A stretch of 39,015 nt of DNA from Victivallales bacterium (GTDB taxonomy: Bacteria > Verrucomicrobiota > Lentisphaeria > Victivallales > Victivallaceae). Shown here piece after piece: positions 15,503 through 23,634 of the stretch. A model generated the notes under the pieces. It made no database searches, was not told where the DNA came from, and saw only the letters and a program-made list of their open reading frames with translations. The stretch is from assembly GCA_031261965.1 (NCBI GenBank), contig JAISIP010000150.1, positions 1 to 39,015 of the forward strand. Reading direction: 5' to 3'. The translations under genes were made by a program, and so were the position numbers. The first letter of the stretch is position 1. Every line of letters begins with the position of its first letter.

Positions 15503-15530
15503 AATATAGTCCTTGATAGCGTTTTTTCAA
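15503..15530 (-). promoter_or_regulatory. Promoter of greA
   Basis: Minus strand TTGAAA (15525-15530), 16-bp spacer, TATATT (15503-15508), about 40 nt upstream of the ATG at 15465. Confidence 0.65.
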
Positions 15531-15535
15531 TAGCC

Positions 15536-15546
15536 TTTAGAGATAC
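15536..15546. repeat. Solo tail remnant of family A upstream of the greA promoter
   Basis: TTTAGAGATAC, matching the family A tail, abuts the greA -35 region. No matching head is nearby. Confidence 0.4.
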
Positions 15547-15581
15547 TCGGAAAATAGTTACATTATTTTCTAAGTGAAATG

Positions 15582-15610
15582 TTGCATTTATGCCGCCGAA
15601 TAAGTACATT
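15582..15610 (+). promoter_or_regulatory. Possible promoter of the GT39-like gene
   Basis: TTGCAT (15582-15587), 17-bp spacer, TACATT (15605-15610). The match is moderate. TATGAT near 15637 is an alternative -10 but lacks a -35 at good spacing. Confidence 0.3.
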
Positions 15611-15662
15611 ATCTATGGGATGCCTACAGATATTGATATGATACTTATCCAGAAGAGGTGAC

Positions 15663-17201
15663 ATGAATCAGAAATTTCGGGCGAAAATGCAATGCCCCTG
15701 CTTTTATTTTTTATTAGCTGTGGTTTTGGCGTTGCCACCGATATTCATAACTATGTTGCCGGCGTACGACACCGCCGCAAGGTACGCCCCCATGGCGCAG
15801 GCTTTCGCGGCGGGGGATTGGGCATACGCTTTTCATCCCCGGATTCCACCTTTGTTCCCCATTCTCGGCGGCGGACTTGTTTGGTTGTTGCGGTGCGACG
15901 CTTTCATGGGGGTAAGACTTGCGTCACTCTTGCTTTTTGCGCTCTCGGTGTTTCCGCTTTTCGCGCTTTTTCGGAGGTTTCTCCCGCTTAAGGCAACCTG
16001 TTTCGGGATGCTTTTTTATCTGTTTTGTCACCCTTTGTTGCAGTATGTCTATGAGGGTTTGCGCGACAATGGCAAGACTCTTGCGTTCGCACTTGCCGCA
16101 TGGGCGTTATTGTCGCTTTGGGAATCGCCGCGGCGTTGGCGATATTACCTTATTCTCGGATGTGCAGTCGCCTTGGGAGCTTTATTCCGCGCCGAATTAT
16201 TGGTAATTCTCGGAGCGTTGTTTATTGTCTCCGCCGTTAGGGAGTGCTGTAAAAAACAGATTCCCTACCGAACGATACTTGGTGGAATAGTCGCCTTGTT
16301 ACTCCTGACCCCGGTGGCGGCAATAAACTATCATTTTACCAAAATTCCCGTTGTAGACGTACGTTTAATTGGATTTTTACCGGATATGGCACAACGCGCC
16401 ACCGAAAATATTCAGCGCAACAAGAGCCTTTCGGTTCCGGCAGAGGCACCGCCGCCGATCGAACATAGAGATCTCACTACAGGTGAATATTTAAACGCTC
16501 TGTTCGCCGGATTTTATCCCCCCTATTTAGCGGCGATTTTGCTCGGTGCGGCGTGGCGGCTTAAACGCAAAGAGTGGCAAACTCAAGAGACTGTGCTTGC
16601 CGGGATTGTTTTGGGCAACGCGATAATCACGGCACTTTTGATTTTATTGGGTGAGCGGTATCTTTATTTGTCAAAGCGTTATCTGCTCCCGGCACTGCCT
16701 TTGGCGTTCGGTTGGGGTGGATATTTTGCAGTTTCGCTATGGAATTTTTGCCGGGAACATTATCGGAAGTGGTTTCCCGTCACAGTTGCGGTGTTGATTT
16801 TTGTAGTCTGTGCAGGTCTCCTTTACGGGGCGGCGCTGGGTGCGTTGGTTCGCAATGTTACTTCCAAAAAAGCCTATGCCAAGAATCGCGCCGTGTTTGA
16901 GTGTGCCGAGTCGATAAAACAGGATTATCAAGGATCGCGTCGCGGGGAACGGGTATTTTTGCTGAACAGTTATCGTTCCAACTTGCGTCCGTTTGTGGTA
17001 GCTCCGCCGGCGCTTGACCTGTCACCTGCGCTTGCCGGGGGCAGTCGGGTCTTTAGCAACCATTTGGCGGATTATATTGTGATGTCTTCGCAGGAGAATC
17101 CGCCGTCGTCCAGGTGGAGGAGAGTCGCTGAAATTGTCAGATTTCGCCATGAAACATTTGTAATTTGGGGTCGTTCCCATACCAGAGGCAAAGAGAAATA
17201 A
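15663..17201 (+). CDS. Polytopic membrane glycosyltransferase (GT39/PMT-like)
   Basis: A 512-residue inner-membrane protein with roughly ten hydrophobic segments in the first 380 residues and a soluble C-terminal part. The first external loop has an acidic residue in LPAYDTAARYAPMAQAF and then HPRIPPLFPILGGGLVWLL, the pattern of ArnT/PMT-type GT-C enzymes, which take sugars from polyprenyl phosphate carriers outside the membrane. Another loop residue pattern, EGLRDNGKTLAFALAAW, is also characteristic. The gene has AGAGGTG 4-5 nt before its ATG and overlaps the next start by one base (TAATG), so it is cotranslated with the WbaP-type transferase. Sugar and acceptor unknown. Confidence 0.8.
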   Translation: MNQKFRAKMQCPCFYFLLAVVLALPPIFITMLPAYDTAARYAPMAQAFAAGDWAYAFHPRIPPLFPILGGGLVWLLRCDAFMGVRLASLLLFALSVFPLFALFRRFLPLKATCFGMLFYLFCHPLLQYVYEGLRDNGKTLAFALAAWALLSLWESPRRWRYYLILGCAVALGALFRAELLVILGALFIVSAVRECCKKQIPYRTILGGIVALLLLTPVAAINYHFTKIPVVDVRLIGFLPDMAQRATENIQRNKSLSVPAEAPPPIEHRDLTTGEYLNALFAGFYPPYLAAILLGAAWRLKRKEWQTQETVLAGIVLGNAIITALLILLGERYLYLSKRYLLPALPLAFGWGGYFAVSLWNFCREHYRKWFPVTVAVLIFVVCAGLLYGAALGALVRNVTSKKAYAKNRAVFECAESIKQDYQGSRRGERVFLLNSYRSNLRPFVVAPPALDLSPALAGGSRVFSNHLADYIVMSSQENPPSSRWRRVAEIVRFRHETFVIWGRSHTRGKEK

Positions 17202-18619
17202 TGCGTTCTGCCCGGTTGCGAATTTTTATTTTGATGATTGCGGATGTCGTGTGCTTCACGTTTTTCCCGCTGGCATTGTTGTGGATTGCCGACAATTTTA
17301 TGCAGGAGAGCATGATCATCACCTGGAAATATTACTGGCGTATGTGGCCGATTATCGGGGCGTTTGTCGGGTGTAACATCTTTATCAGGCTCTACCACGG
17401 CGATGTGGCGTATCCCGGCGCGGCATTGGGGGCGGTGGAGGAATTGCGAAGAATTTTCTTTTCGGTATCGTTGATCTACATTTTATTGCTTGCATATTTG
17501 GCGTTTACGCACCGGGTGCAGGAGATTTCGCGCTTGGTGTTGATTTTCAGCTGGTTGTTCACCTTTATTTGGCTGCCGATTTTCCGTTGGTGGGCAAGGA
17601 GCTTGATGAAACGCTTTTGCATCGGTCAAATCAATGTGCTGATCGCCGGAGCCGGCGTCACCGGGAAAATGGTCGCGCAGGAGTTGCGCCGGGACAAATA
17701 TTTCGGCTTCAACGTTGTGGGCTTTCTCGACGACTCTCCGGTATTGCAGGACAGTTGCCCGGTGGATGATATTCCGGTACTGGGAAATTTGCGATATGCG
17801 CGAAAGATCGCCGACAAATACAATACCAGCTATATGATCTGTTGCATACCCATTACGCTTGTATCCGAGGTGCTTGAGGGGTATTTGAAATATTTCAAGC
17901 ATGTGATGATTATTCCCGACAATCGGGTTTTTCCGATTTCCTGGGCGTATCCGATTTATTTGTCGGGGTTCAGCGGCATGGAAATACGCAACCAGCTTTT
18001 ATTATTTATGCCGCGCATGGCAAAAGGATTGCTGGAGTTGTTTATTTCGCTTTTTGCCTTTATCACGCTTTTGCCGCTCTTCTTGGTTTTGGCGTTGCTG
18101 ATAAAAGTGACCAGTCGCGGACCGATCTTCTATCGGGCAAGACGGCTTGGGGTAAACCACAAAACCATCAAGGTGTTGAAATTTCGCACCATGTATTCCG
18201 ATGCCGATCAGCGGCTGGAGACGCTGTTGGCGGAAGACCCCGAAATGGAACGGCAGTGGCGCGAAAAATTCAAGTTGGAGAACGACCCCAGAGTAACGCC
18301 CCTGGGGCGATTTTTGCGCAAAACCAGCTTAGACGAGTTGCCGCAATTTTGGAACGTGCTGACCGGCGAAATGGCGGTTATCGGTCCGCGTCCCATTGTA
18401 GAGGCGGAGGTGAAATATTACGACGACCGTTACGCGCTATTAAGCCGGGTCAAACCCGGAATCACCGGGTTGTGGCAAGTTTCGGGGCGGTGTGAATTGG
18501 ACTATCCGCAACGGGTAAACCTCGACATCAGCTACATTATGAACTGGTCGATCTGGATGGACTATTACATCTTTCTCAAGACCGTAAAAGAGGTGATTCT
18601 CTGCCGCGGCGCCCGCTAA
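17201..18619 (+). CDS. Undecaprenyl-phosphate sugar-1-phosphate transferase (WbaP-type)
   Basis: A 472-residue polyprenol phosphate hexose-1-phosphate transferase, which starts glycan assembly by placing the first sugar-phosphate on undecaprenyl phosphate. N-terminal membrane segments (residues about 6-150) lead to a CoA-binding-like Rossmann domain ([19 protein letters not shown]). A further membrane helix precedes the catalytic domain with [51 protein letters not shown] and [14 protein letters not shown], the family signature. Start chosen at ATG 17201, overlapping the upstream TAA; the longer frame would overlap the previous gene. Its stop TAA lies within the palindrome at 18616-18639 that fuses into a half family A element. 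Confidence 0.93.
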   Translation: MRSARLRIFILMIADVVCFTFFPLALLWIADNFMQESMIITWKYYWRMWPIIGAFVGCNIFIRLYHGDVAYPGAALGAVEELRRIFFSVSLIYILLLAYLAFTHRVQEISRLVLIFSWLFTFIWLPIFRWWARSLMKRFCIGQINVLIAGAGVTGKMVAQELRRDKYFGFNVVGFLDDSPVLQDSCPVDDIPVLGNLRYARKIADKYNTSYMICCIPITLVSEVLEGYLKYFKHVMIIPDNRVFPISWAYPIYLSGFSGMEIRNQLLLFMPRMAKGLLELFISLFAFITLLPLFLVLALLIKVTSRGPIFYRARRLGVNHKTIKVLKFRTMYSDADQRLETLLAEDPEMERQWREKFKLENDPRVTPLGRFLRKTSLDELPQFWNVLTGEMAVIGPRPIVEAEVKYYDDRYALLSRVKPGITGLWQVSGRCELDYPQRVNLDISYIMNWSIWMDYYIFLKTVKEVILCRGAR

Positions 18620-18664
18620 AAAATCCGCGATTTTTAGCCAAGCTTCCAGTTTTTACAGGTAGCC
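18617..18664 (-). repeat. Half family A element (head end only)
   Basis: The right side reads CTTCCAGTTTTTACAGGTAGCC, the complement of the family A head; the other half is absent. Where the centre should be, a near-perfect palindrome GCTAAAAAATC-CG-CGATTTTTAGC (18616-18639) spans the stop codon. Because this sits between convergent genes and has A- and T-runs, it could terminate in both directions. Confidence 0.65.
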
Positions 18665-19129
18665 TTATAATTTCAGATTGTCCAACGCGCCCCAGCGATC
18701 ATCGGGTTCTTCGTTGTCACAACAGGCGCATTTGTCCATGTTCTGATTTTTGCCGCAGCGGGGGCAAAGTCCCCGGCAGTTTTCGGAGCAGAGCAAATTC
18801 ATGGGTATTTCAAGCAGGATTTCGCCGCGAATGTCTTCGGAAATATCCAATTCGTCCGCCTTGGGCAACTCAAAAAAAAGATGAAGACCGGAATTTTCGA
18901 TTTTTTGCGTAATTGGCTCAAGGCAACGCCCGCAAACTCCCGATAGCACAGTGCTTACCTTGCCCTCGACTAACGCTCCGCCGGAAACCGCCTTGGCGAG
19001 CAAGTCGTAATGTACCGACTCCGATACTTTTAAAAGGTCGGTCGGCTCGATTTCAAGCCATTGGGGAGGCTCTTCGCCGACAAGCTCAATCGGCTCTTTT
19101 TCCAGGCGGGAAACCGAAAATTTAATCAT
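18665..19129 (-). CDS. yceD: YceD (DUF177) family protein, 23S rRNA accumulation
   Basis: A 154-residue YceD homologue. YceD/DUF177 proteins are linked to 23S rRNA accumulation. Residues 66-72 hold CGRCLEP, and the C-terminus has a cysteine-rich segment, LLCSENCRGLCPRCGKNQN followed by CACC, ending DDRWGALDNLKL, all characteristic of the family and suggesting a zinc site. Elsewhere yceD usually precedes rpmF; here no rpmF follows, and the gene is coupled to coaD by a 4-nt ATGA overlap. Confidence 0.9.
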   Translation of the reverse strand: MIKFSVSRLEKEPIELVGEEPPQWLEIEPTDLLKVSESVHYDLLAKAVSGGALVEGKVSTVLSGVCGRCLEPITQKIENSGLHLFFELPKADELDISEDIRGEILLEIPMNLLCSENCRGLCPRCGKNQNMDKCACCDNEEPDDRWGALDNLKL

Positions 19130-19623
19130 TTCTGTTCCATTTTTAGCTCTTTGATTTTAGCTTCGATCGCCGGAATCATCGCCGGGGGAACGTATGGTCT
19201 GAAGTCCGCTCCGAGCATGGCAACCTCTTTGACCATATGCGAGCTGACAAAGGAGTTTTCCTGGGTCGGGGTCATGAAAATCGTTTCGCACGAATTGCGC
19301 AAACTGCGATTCATCAACGCCATCTGGAGTTCGTATTCAAAATCCGAAAAGGCGCGTAATCCGCGCAGCACAGCCTGAGCTTCAAAGCGTTCAATCGCTT
19401 CGACGAGCAAGCCGCGAAACATCACGACTTTTACGTTGACGATGTCTTCGCAACAACGTTCAATCAACGATTTGCGTTCTTCCATGGAGAACATCGGGGA
19501 CTTCTGGTAGTTGACCGCGATCGCCACGATCACCTGATCAAACAAAAGCCCGGCGCGACGCACCAAATCAAGATGACCGTTGGTGAACGGATCGAAAGAA
19601 CCTGGGTATAATACCGTTTTCAT
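19126..19623 (-). CDS. coaD: Phosphopantetheine adenylyltransferase
   Basis: A 165-residue enzyme of coenzyme A synthesis joining 4'-phosphopantetheine and ATP to give dephospho-CoA. The nucleotidyltransferase motif GSFDPFTNGHLD is at residues 8-19 and the C-terminal ENSFVSSHMVKEVA at about 121-134, with VLRGLRAFSDFEYE between them, as in typical CoaD of 155-170 residues. AGGAA lies 7 nt upstream. Everything between this start and ribF is repeat copy 5, so its promoter must lie in the element or its few flanking bases. Confidence 0.97.
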   Translation of the reverse strand: MKTVLYPGSFDPFTNGHLDLVRRAGLLFDQVIVAIAVNYQKSPMFSMEERKSLIERCCEDIVNVKVVMFRGLLVEAIERFEAQAVLRGLRAFSDFEYELQMALMNRSLRNSCETIFMTPTQENSFVSSHMVKEVAMLGADFRPYVPPAMIPAIEAKIKELKMEQK

Positions 19624-19645
19624 CGGAATTCCTGCTATAAATTAT

Positions 19646-19814
19646 GGCTACCTCTAAAAACTGGAAACGTGAATTGAAAATGGCATCTCGCTTTTGTATG
19701 AGCGGTCTTGCGCATATCCGGTTAACTCGTTTGTTAGCCAGATATTTGCAAAACTGCACCTCCAAATTGCGAATAGTGCTCATTTTCAATTCAAACCAGT
19801 TTTTATAGGTATCC
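19646..19814 (+). repeat. Family A element, copy 5 (169 bp, TTAT duplication)
   Basis: Complete copy from GGCTACCTCTAAAAACTGG to TATAGGTATCC with the central stem CCGGTTAAC / GTTAGCCAG. It is flanked by identical TTAT tetramers (19642-19645 and 19815-19818). It occupies nearly all of the space between the divergent genes coaD and ribF. Confidence 0.9.
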
Positions 19815-19817
19815 TTA

Positions 19818-19846
19818 TTGACGAGTACTTATAATCAGTGTATTTT
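19818..19846 (+). promoter_or_regulatory. Promoter of ribF
   Basis: TTGACG (19818-19823), 17-bp spacer, TATTTT (19841-19846). It begins at the last base of the target duplication of repeat copy 5, about 40 nt before the ATG. Confidence 0.5.
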
Positions 19847-19888
19847 AATATACGTTACAATTCAACATTATGCAAGGGGAATGCCGGA

Positions 19889-20860
19889 ATGGCTTATTCC
19901 ATATTCAATCGCGAAATATTGAGGGTATCTACAAAAACCGGATCGGCAAGGAGTGGAAAAAACGCCAAACTTACGCTCGGAATTGGAGTCTTTGACGGAG
20001 TCCATCTCGGTCATCGCCTGATTATGGACAAAGTTCTTGAACTGTCAAAAGCGACCGGTTCAACCCCGGCGGCGGTGACTTTTGACCCCCACCCCCGCTC
20101 GGTGTTGCGGCCGCACGAGTCCCCGACCTTGCTTTGCTCGCTTGAGGAACGTGTGCGATTGCTCAAAGAGGCGGGGGCAAAGTTGGTCCGGGTGTTGCCG
20201 TTCACTCCGGAATTCGCCCGACTTGAGCCGAAGCAATTTCTCGATCAATTGCTTTGCTCGGCCGAGTTTGAAGTCGCCGGAATCTGCGTCGGCGAACATT
20301 GGCATTTCGGTCGCAACGGCATGGGAGACAGTCAAGGTTTGGCAAAGTACGCCGCCATGCATAATATCGGCTTTTGCGGTTGCCCGGAGCTTGAACTTAA
20401 CGGGGAAATTGTCAGCTCAAGCGCAATTCGTCGCGCCATCGCGTCCGGCAAGCTAAATTTGGCATCGGCGATGCTCGGTCGGGTCTATCGCCTGATTGGC
20501 ACAGTGGAACACGGCTACAGTGTCGGAGGCAAAGAATTATCCAGACCGACCGCAAACTTGGCTTTTTCCGCCGGAGTTTTACCGCCGGACGGAATCTATG
20601 CGGCAAAGGCCTATTGCCAAGACAAGGCGTATCCGGCGGCGGTCAATATCGGGTTTGCCCCGACGTTTCACCGGGAACACGCGAAGCGGCGAGTAGAAGT
20701 GCATTTGTTAGACTTTGCCGGGAACTTGTACGACAGCGAGCTCGGGGTGGAGTTTTTGCAATTTTTGCGCGAAGAACGCACATTTGCCGACCCGGCGGCG
20801 TTAAAAGCGCAAATCAATCAGGATATTATTCAAATACGCCGTTTTTTTGAAGAAAGGTGA
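19889..20860 (+). CDS. ribF: Bifunctional riboflavin kinase / FAD synthetase
   Basis: A 323-residue enzyme making FMN and FAD from riboflavin. The N-terminal adenylyltransferase module has LGIGVFDGVHLGHR (about residues 30-43), AVTFDPHPRSVL and VSSSAIRRAIASGK. The C-terminal kinase module starts near LIGTVEHGYSVGGKELSRPTANL, where the usual G-F-P-T-A-N reads S-R-P-T-A-N, and continues with DGIYAAKA and FREERTFAD. Length is normal for the family. Start at ATG 19889 with AAGGGGA 8 nt upstream; the longer frame from 19838 adds 17 residues with no such signal. Likely first gene of a ribF - MerR-like - acpS operon. Confidence 0.95.
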   Translation: MAYSIFNREILRVSTKTGSARSGKNAKLTLGIGVFDGVHLGHRLIMDKVLELSKATGSTPAAVTFDPHPRSVLRPHESPTLLCSLEERVRLLKEAGAKLVRVLPFTPEFARLEPKQFLDQLLCSAEFEVAGICVGEHWHFGRNGMGDSQGLAKYAAMHNIGFCGCPELELNGEIVSSSAIRRAIASGKLNLASAMLGRVYRLIGTVEHGYSVGGKELSRPTANLAFSAGVLPPDGIYAAKAYCQDKAYPAAVNIGFAPTFHREHAKRRVEVHLLDFAGNLYDSELGVEFLQFLREERTFADPAALKAQINQDIIQIRRFFEER

Positions 20861-20868
20861 TTTTTAAT

Positions 20869-22065
20869 ATGGAAAGCAAAGTTTATTTGGCCAGCGATTT
20901 GACTGCGGAACTCGGAGTGCCGCGTAGCACCGTCAACGATTGGCTGGTGCGTTACGCCGACTATCTGGAAGTTGAGAATCGAGGCAAGCGCAAGGTCTAT
21001 CCGGCGAAATCGTTGCGTATTCTCAAAGAGATTTCAGAAATGCGCAACAGCGGCAAAAGTTCGTTTGAAATCGAAGAACTGCTCGCCGCCCGCTATGGGA
21101 TTCGCCCGGAATTAGCCCAACCCAATGCCGGTAACGAAACTCCCCAAAAAGCGGGAGAAAACCTCCCGGCGACACGTTCGACTTATGAAAAAGTTAGCTT
21201 GCAAATCAACGCCGAATTTTTGAAGCTCGCCAATCAATTAGAAGAGGCGGAGAGCTATCGTAAGCGGCTCGTGCAGCGTATGCGCATAATCACCACGGGA
21301 ATATTGCTTGGAATAGTGGCATTGATTCTCATTTTAGCCTTTTTTGCGTATCTGGCGTTTGACCGTATCGAACGGAAAAGCCGTGAAAGTTCCTTGGAGG
21401 CGACTCGGGAATCCGGCGCAAAAATCGATCAAATCGGCGTGATTCTCGACAAGTCGCGAGAGGATTTTAAAGAAAATTTAACCAAACTCAAGTCGGAGAT
21501 GGGCAAACAGCGCGAAAGCTTTGAGAATCGTATTCGCGAAATGGAAAGTCAAGCAGCCACCCGCTCCGCGGCGGAGATTATCCGCCTCAAAGAGGAGTTT
21601 GCCCGCAAACAACAGGACGAATTGCGCAAATTAGTCGATACCCACGAAAAACAACTTCAAGCCGCACAGGCTGCCAACGCGAAATCGGACAACTTAAGGG
21701 AACAGGCGCAAAACGAAGCGAAAAATGCCAAACAGCAGTTGGAACAAGGGCAACGCGATCTTGAGGAATTGCGTAAACTCCTCCGCGAACTCTCGGCAAG
21801 AGAGTCCAAGCCGGTTGTCGAAACAGCGCCAACCCCGGCAACTCCGCCGACCCCGGCAACTCCGGCAACGGTGCCGACCCCGACCTCCCCGGTTGTCCCG
21901 ACTCGGCCGGAAGATGCCCCGGCAACGGTGCCGACCCCGGCAACGGTTTCGACTCCGGCGACTCCGGCTGGTTCGGCTCAGTTGGAGGATAAAATGGCAA
22001 TTCCGGCGAACCCGAAAAAGCCCCCAATCGAAATTGTTCCGATTATACTGGAGGAAGACAGATGA
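20869..22065 (+). CDS. Membrane-anchored MerR-like DNA-binding protein with coiled coil
   Basis: The 398-residue product begins with a MerR-type winged helix (residues 4-60, LASDLTAELGVPRSTVNDWL then a KVYPAKSLRIL wing). A linker and a single membrane helix (about 139-164, IITTGILLGIVALILILAFF) follow. Next is a long coiled coil with heptad-like Leu and charged residues (about 165-315), and then a Pro/Thr/Ala repeat tract (about 320-365). The DNA-binding end would be cytoplasmic and the coiled coil probably outside. No family name comes to mind; RacA of Bacillus also joins a MerR-like head to a coiled coil but lacks this layout. AAAGGTGA precedes the ATG; an alternative GTG at 20857 overlaps ribF. 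Coupled to acpS by ATGA. Confidence 0.85.
   Translation: MESKVYLASDLTAELGVPRSTVNDWLVRYADYLEVENRGKRKVYPAKSLRILKEISEMRNSGKSSFEIEELLAARYGIRPELAQPNAGNETPQKAGENLPATRSTYEKVSLQINAEFLKLANQLEEAESYRKRLVQRMRIITTGILLGIVALILILAFFAYLAFDRIERKSRESSLEATRESGAKIDQIGVILDKSREDFKENLTKLKSEMGKQRESFENRIREMESQAATRSAAEIIRLKEEFARKQQDELRKLVDTHEKQLQAAQAANAKSDNLREQAQNEAKNAKQQLEQGQRDLEELRKLLRELSARESKPVVETAPTPATPPTPATPATVPTPTSPVVPTRPEDAPATVPTPATVSTPATPAGSAQLEDKMAIPANPKKPPIEIVPIILEEDR
21825..21975 (+). repeat. Degenerate Pro-Thr codon repeat
   Basis: Imperfect tandem units built on CCGGCAACtCCG and CCGGCAACGGTGCCGACC, the latter occurring twice (near 21859 and 21919). It encodes the (P-A-T-P-T) tract of the MerR-like protein, a likely flexible linker that may vary in length between strains. 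Confidence 0.75.
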
Positions 22066-22442
22066 TTGCCGGAGTGGGTACTGACATCGTTGAGATCGGG
22101 CGGATTGAGCGTATGCTCGCAAAATTCGGCGACTCGTTTCGCGAAAGGATTTGCACTCTTTCCGAGCTGTCCGAGGGCGATCGACGCAAACACGCCTCTA
22201 CCTATTATGCCGGGCGTTGGGCGGTCAAGGAGGCGACGGCAAAGGCGCTGGGTTGCGGAATCGGGGCAAATTGCAACTTCACCGATGTCGAGCTCGGCAA
22301 CGATGAGTCGGGTGCGCCGTTCCTCAAATTGTGCGGTCAGGCCGCTGAATTTGCGGCAAAGCGCGGTGGCGGCAAATTCCATGTTTCGCTGAGTCACGAA
22401 GCGACCTACGCCACGGCGGTGGTTATCTGGGAGATCGCCTAA
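22062..22442 (+). CDS. acpS: Holo-[acyl-carrier-protein] synthase
   Basis: A 126-residue trimeric-type AcpS that transfers 4'-phosphopantetheine from CoA to apo-ACP. Signature residues are in GVGTDIVEIGRIE (4-16) and WAVKEATAKALG (about 52-63), with VSLSHEATYATAVVI near the end; the length is normal. GGAGGAAG precedes the ATG by 6-7 nt, and the start overlaps the upstream stop as ATGA. Its substrate chemistry links it loosely to coaD across the divergent promoter region. A terminator follows. Confidence 0.96.
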   Translation: MIAGVGTDIVEIGRIERMLAKFGDSFRERICTLSELSEGDRRKHASTYYAGRWAVKEATAKALGCGIGANCNFTDVELGNDESGAPFLKLCGQAAEFAAKRGGGKFHVSLSHEATYATAVVIWEIA

Positions 22443-22474
22443 AACGACCTCTCCCAAATTAGCAATCTACTTTA

Positions 22475-22486
22475 GGCTACCTCTAA
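22475..22486. repeat. Head remnant of family A fused to the acpS terminator
   Basis: GGCTACCTCTAA preceded by TTTA (22471-22474), like the duplicated TTTA of the mini element at 1872. No tail follows; the terminator stem starts at once. Confidence 0.45.
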
Positions 22487-22515
22487 CAGCACGTGGACAA
22501 ACGTGCTGTTTTTCG
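22486..22515 (+). terminator. Rho-independent terminator of the ribF-acpS operon
   Basis: AACAGCACGT pairs with ACGTGCTGTT around a 6-nt loop, followed by TTTTT. A 10-bp stem about 44 nt after acpS. Confidence 0.9.
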
Positions 22516-22555
22516 CTCTGCAATAATTTTTTTTGACTTTTTTTTGGTTTGCCTA

Positions 22556-22584
22556 TTGACAAACGTAAAATTTTTTGTCATAAT
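22556..22584 (+). promoter_or_regulatory. Promoter of the LacI-led carbohydrate operon
   Basis: TTGACA (22556-22561), exact 17-bp spacer, CATAAT (22579-22584). The strongest sigma-70 match in the window. Confidence 0.8.
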
Positions 22585-22588
22585 TATG

Positions 22589-22600
22589 TTAAACGTTTAA
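22589..22600 (+). promoter_or_regulatory. LacI-family operator
   Basis: TTAAACGTTTAA, a perfect 12-bp palindrome with a central CG, the layout expected of LacI-family sites. It covers the predicted start point just downstream of the -10 box, so binding would block the operon's own promoter. That the LacI protein encoded next binds it is inference. Confidence 0.7.
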
Positions 22601-22629
22601 ATAAGCTGTTTTTTGGAGATTTTTCGACA

Positions 22630-23634
22630 ATGGGCGTTACTTTGAAAGATTTGGCATCTCGACTCGGCGTCTCCGGCGCCACTGTAAGCATGGCTTTGCG
22701 CAATTCACCACGCGTTTCGGAAGAAATGAGGCATCGCGTCCAGCAGTTGGCAAAGGAACTGTACTATGTGCCGAACAATTTCGGGCGCGGTCTGCAATCG
22801 AACCGCAGCCATTTGCTGGGATATATGTTAGGTTCGGTTACTAATTCGTTTCTTAATGAACTCTTGGAAACTGTCGGATACGCCTCCATGCCGGACGGCT
22901 ATGGTTTGCTGACCGGCTGGGTGCCGGATACACCGGAGGTGTTTAAGTCGCAATTGGCATTGATGCTGGAAAAGAACGTCGATGCGCTGATTTTTACTTT
23001 AACCAGCGAACTTACCTACCCGTATTTACATATGCTTCAGGCACATCAAAAGCCGTTTATTTTTTGCTCCTGCTATTGTCCGGCGGAATATAACTCGGTG
23101 GTGGGCGACCATTATCTCGGCGGCAAATTAGCGGTCGAACATTTAGCCGGATACGGACACCGGGCAATTTTAGTCAGTGAATGCCGTCACCTGGAAGAGC
23201 GGCGGCGCGGTTATACCGACGCGGCACTTGATGCCGGCATGGTCATGTACATCTATGGCGATCAAGCCGAGATTCCGGAAATTCTGAAGGCACACCCGGA
23301 AATTACCGCCATTGCGGCGTTCAGTGACCGTGAGGCGCTTGACATCCGGCATATGCTTGAGGATCTCGGGAAACGTGTGCCGGAAGATATTTCCCTGATC
23401 GGCTACGACGATTTATGGTTTTCACACGAACGGGAATTTAATTTGACCACTGTGGCGCAACCGATACGGGAAATCGGGCTGTGTACCTACCAACGGCTCA
23501 AAGAAATCCTGTCAGGGGACGACTGTCCGCGCCGGATTCTGTTACCCCCGACTTTGAAATCCCGCAAAAGCGTAACTATAGCAGCAATAAAGGAATCCAA
23601 GCACCAACCCAAACATAAAGGGAACGCAAAATGA
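22630..23634 (+). CDS. LacI-family transcriptional regulator
   Basis: A 334-residue repressor with the N-terminal helix-turn-helix [20 protein letters not shown] and hinge region (residues 2-60), followed by a sugar-binding-protein-like effector domain ([21 protein letters not shown] through [21 protein letters not shown]). It probably senses a sugar released by the enzymes of its own operon. Start at ATG 22630, which leaves the HTH at its normal place; the frame extends 27 residues further back through the promoter and operator, which cannot be coding. A GGAG site lies 12 nt upstream. Overlaps the next gene by ATGA. Confidence 0.93.
   Translation: MGVTLKDLASRLGVSGATVSMALRNSPRVSEEMRHRVQQLAKELYYVPNNFGRGLQSNRSHLLGYMLGSVTNSFLNELLETVGYASMPDGYGLLTGWVPDTPEVFKSQLALMLEKNVDALIFTLTSELTYPYLHMLQAHQKPFIFCSCYCPAEYNSVVGDHYLGGKLAVEHLAGYGHRAILVSECRHLEERRRGYTDAALDAGMVMYIYGDQAEIPEILKAHPEITAIAAFSDREALDIRHMLEDLGKRVPEDISLIGYDDLWFSHEREFNLTTVAQPIREIGLCTYQRLKEILSGDDCPRRILLPPTLKSRKSVTIAAIKESKHQPKHKGNAK

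Noticed and set aside
20857-20868. GTG start for the MerR-like protein overlapping ribF
   Set aside because: The AAAGGTGA site is correctly spaced for ATG 20869 and overlaps the GTG itself.
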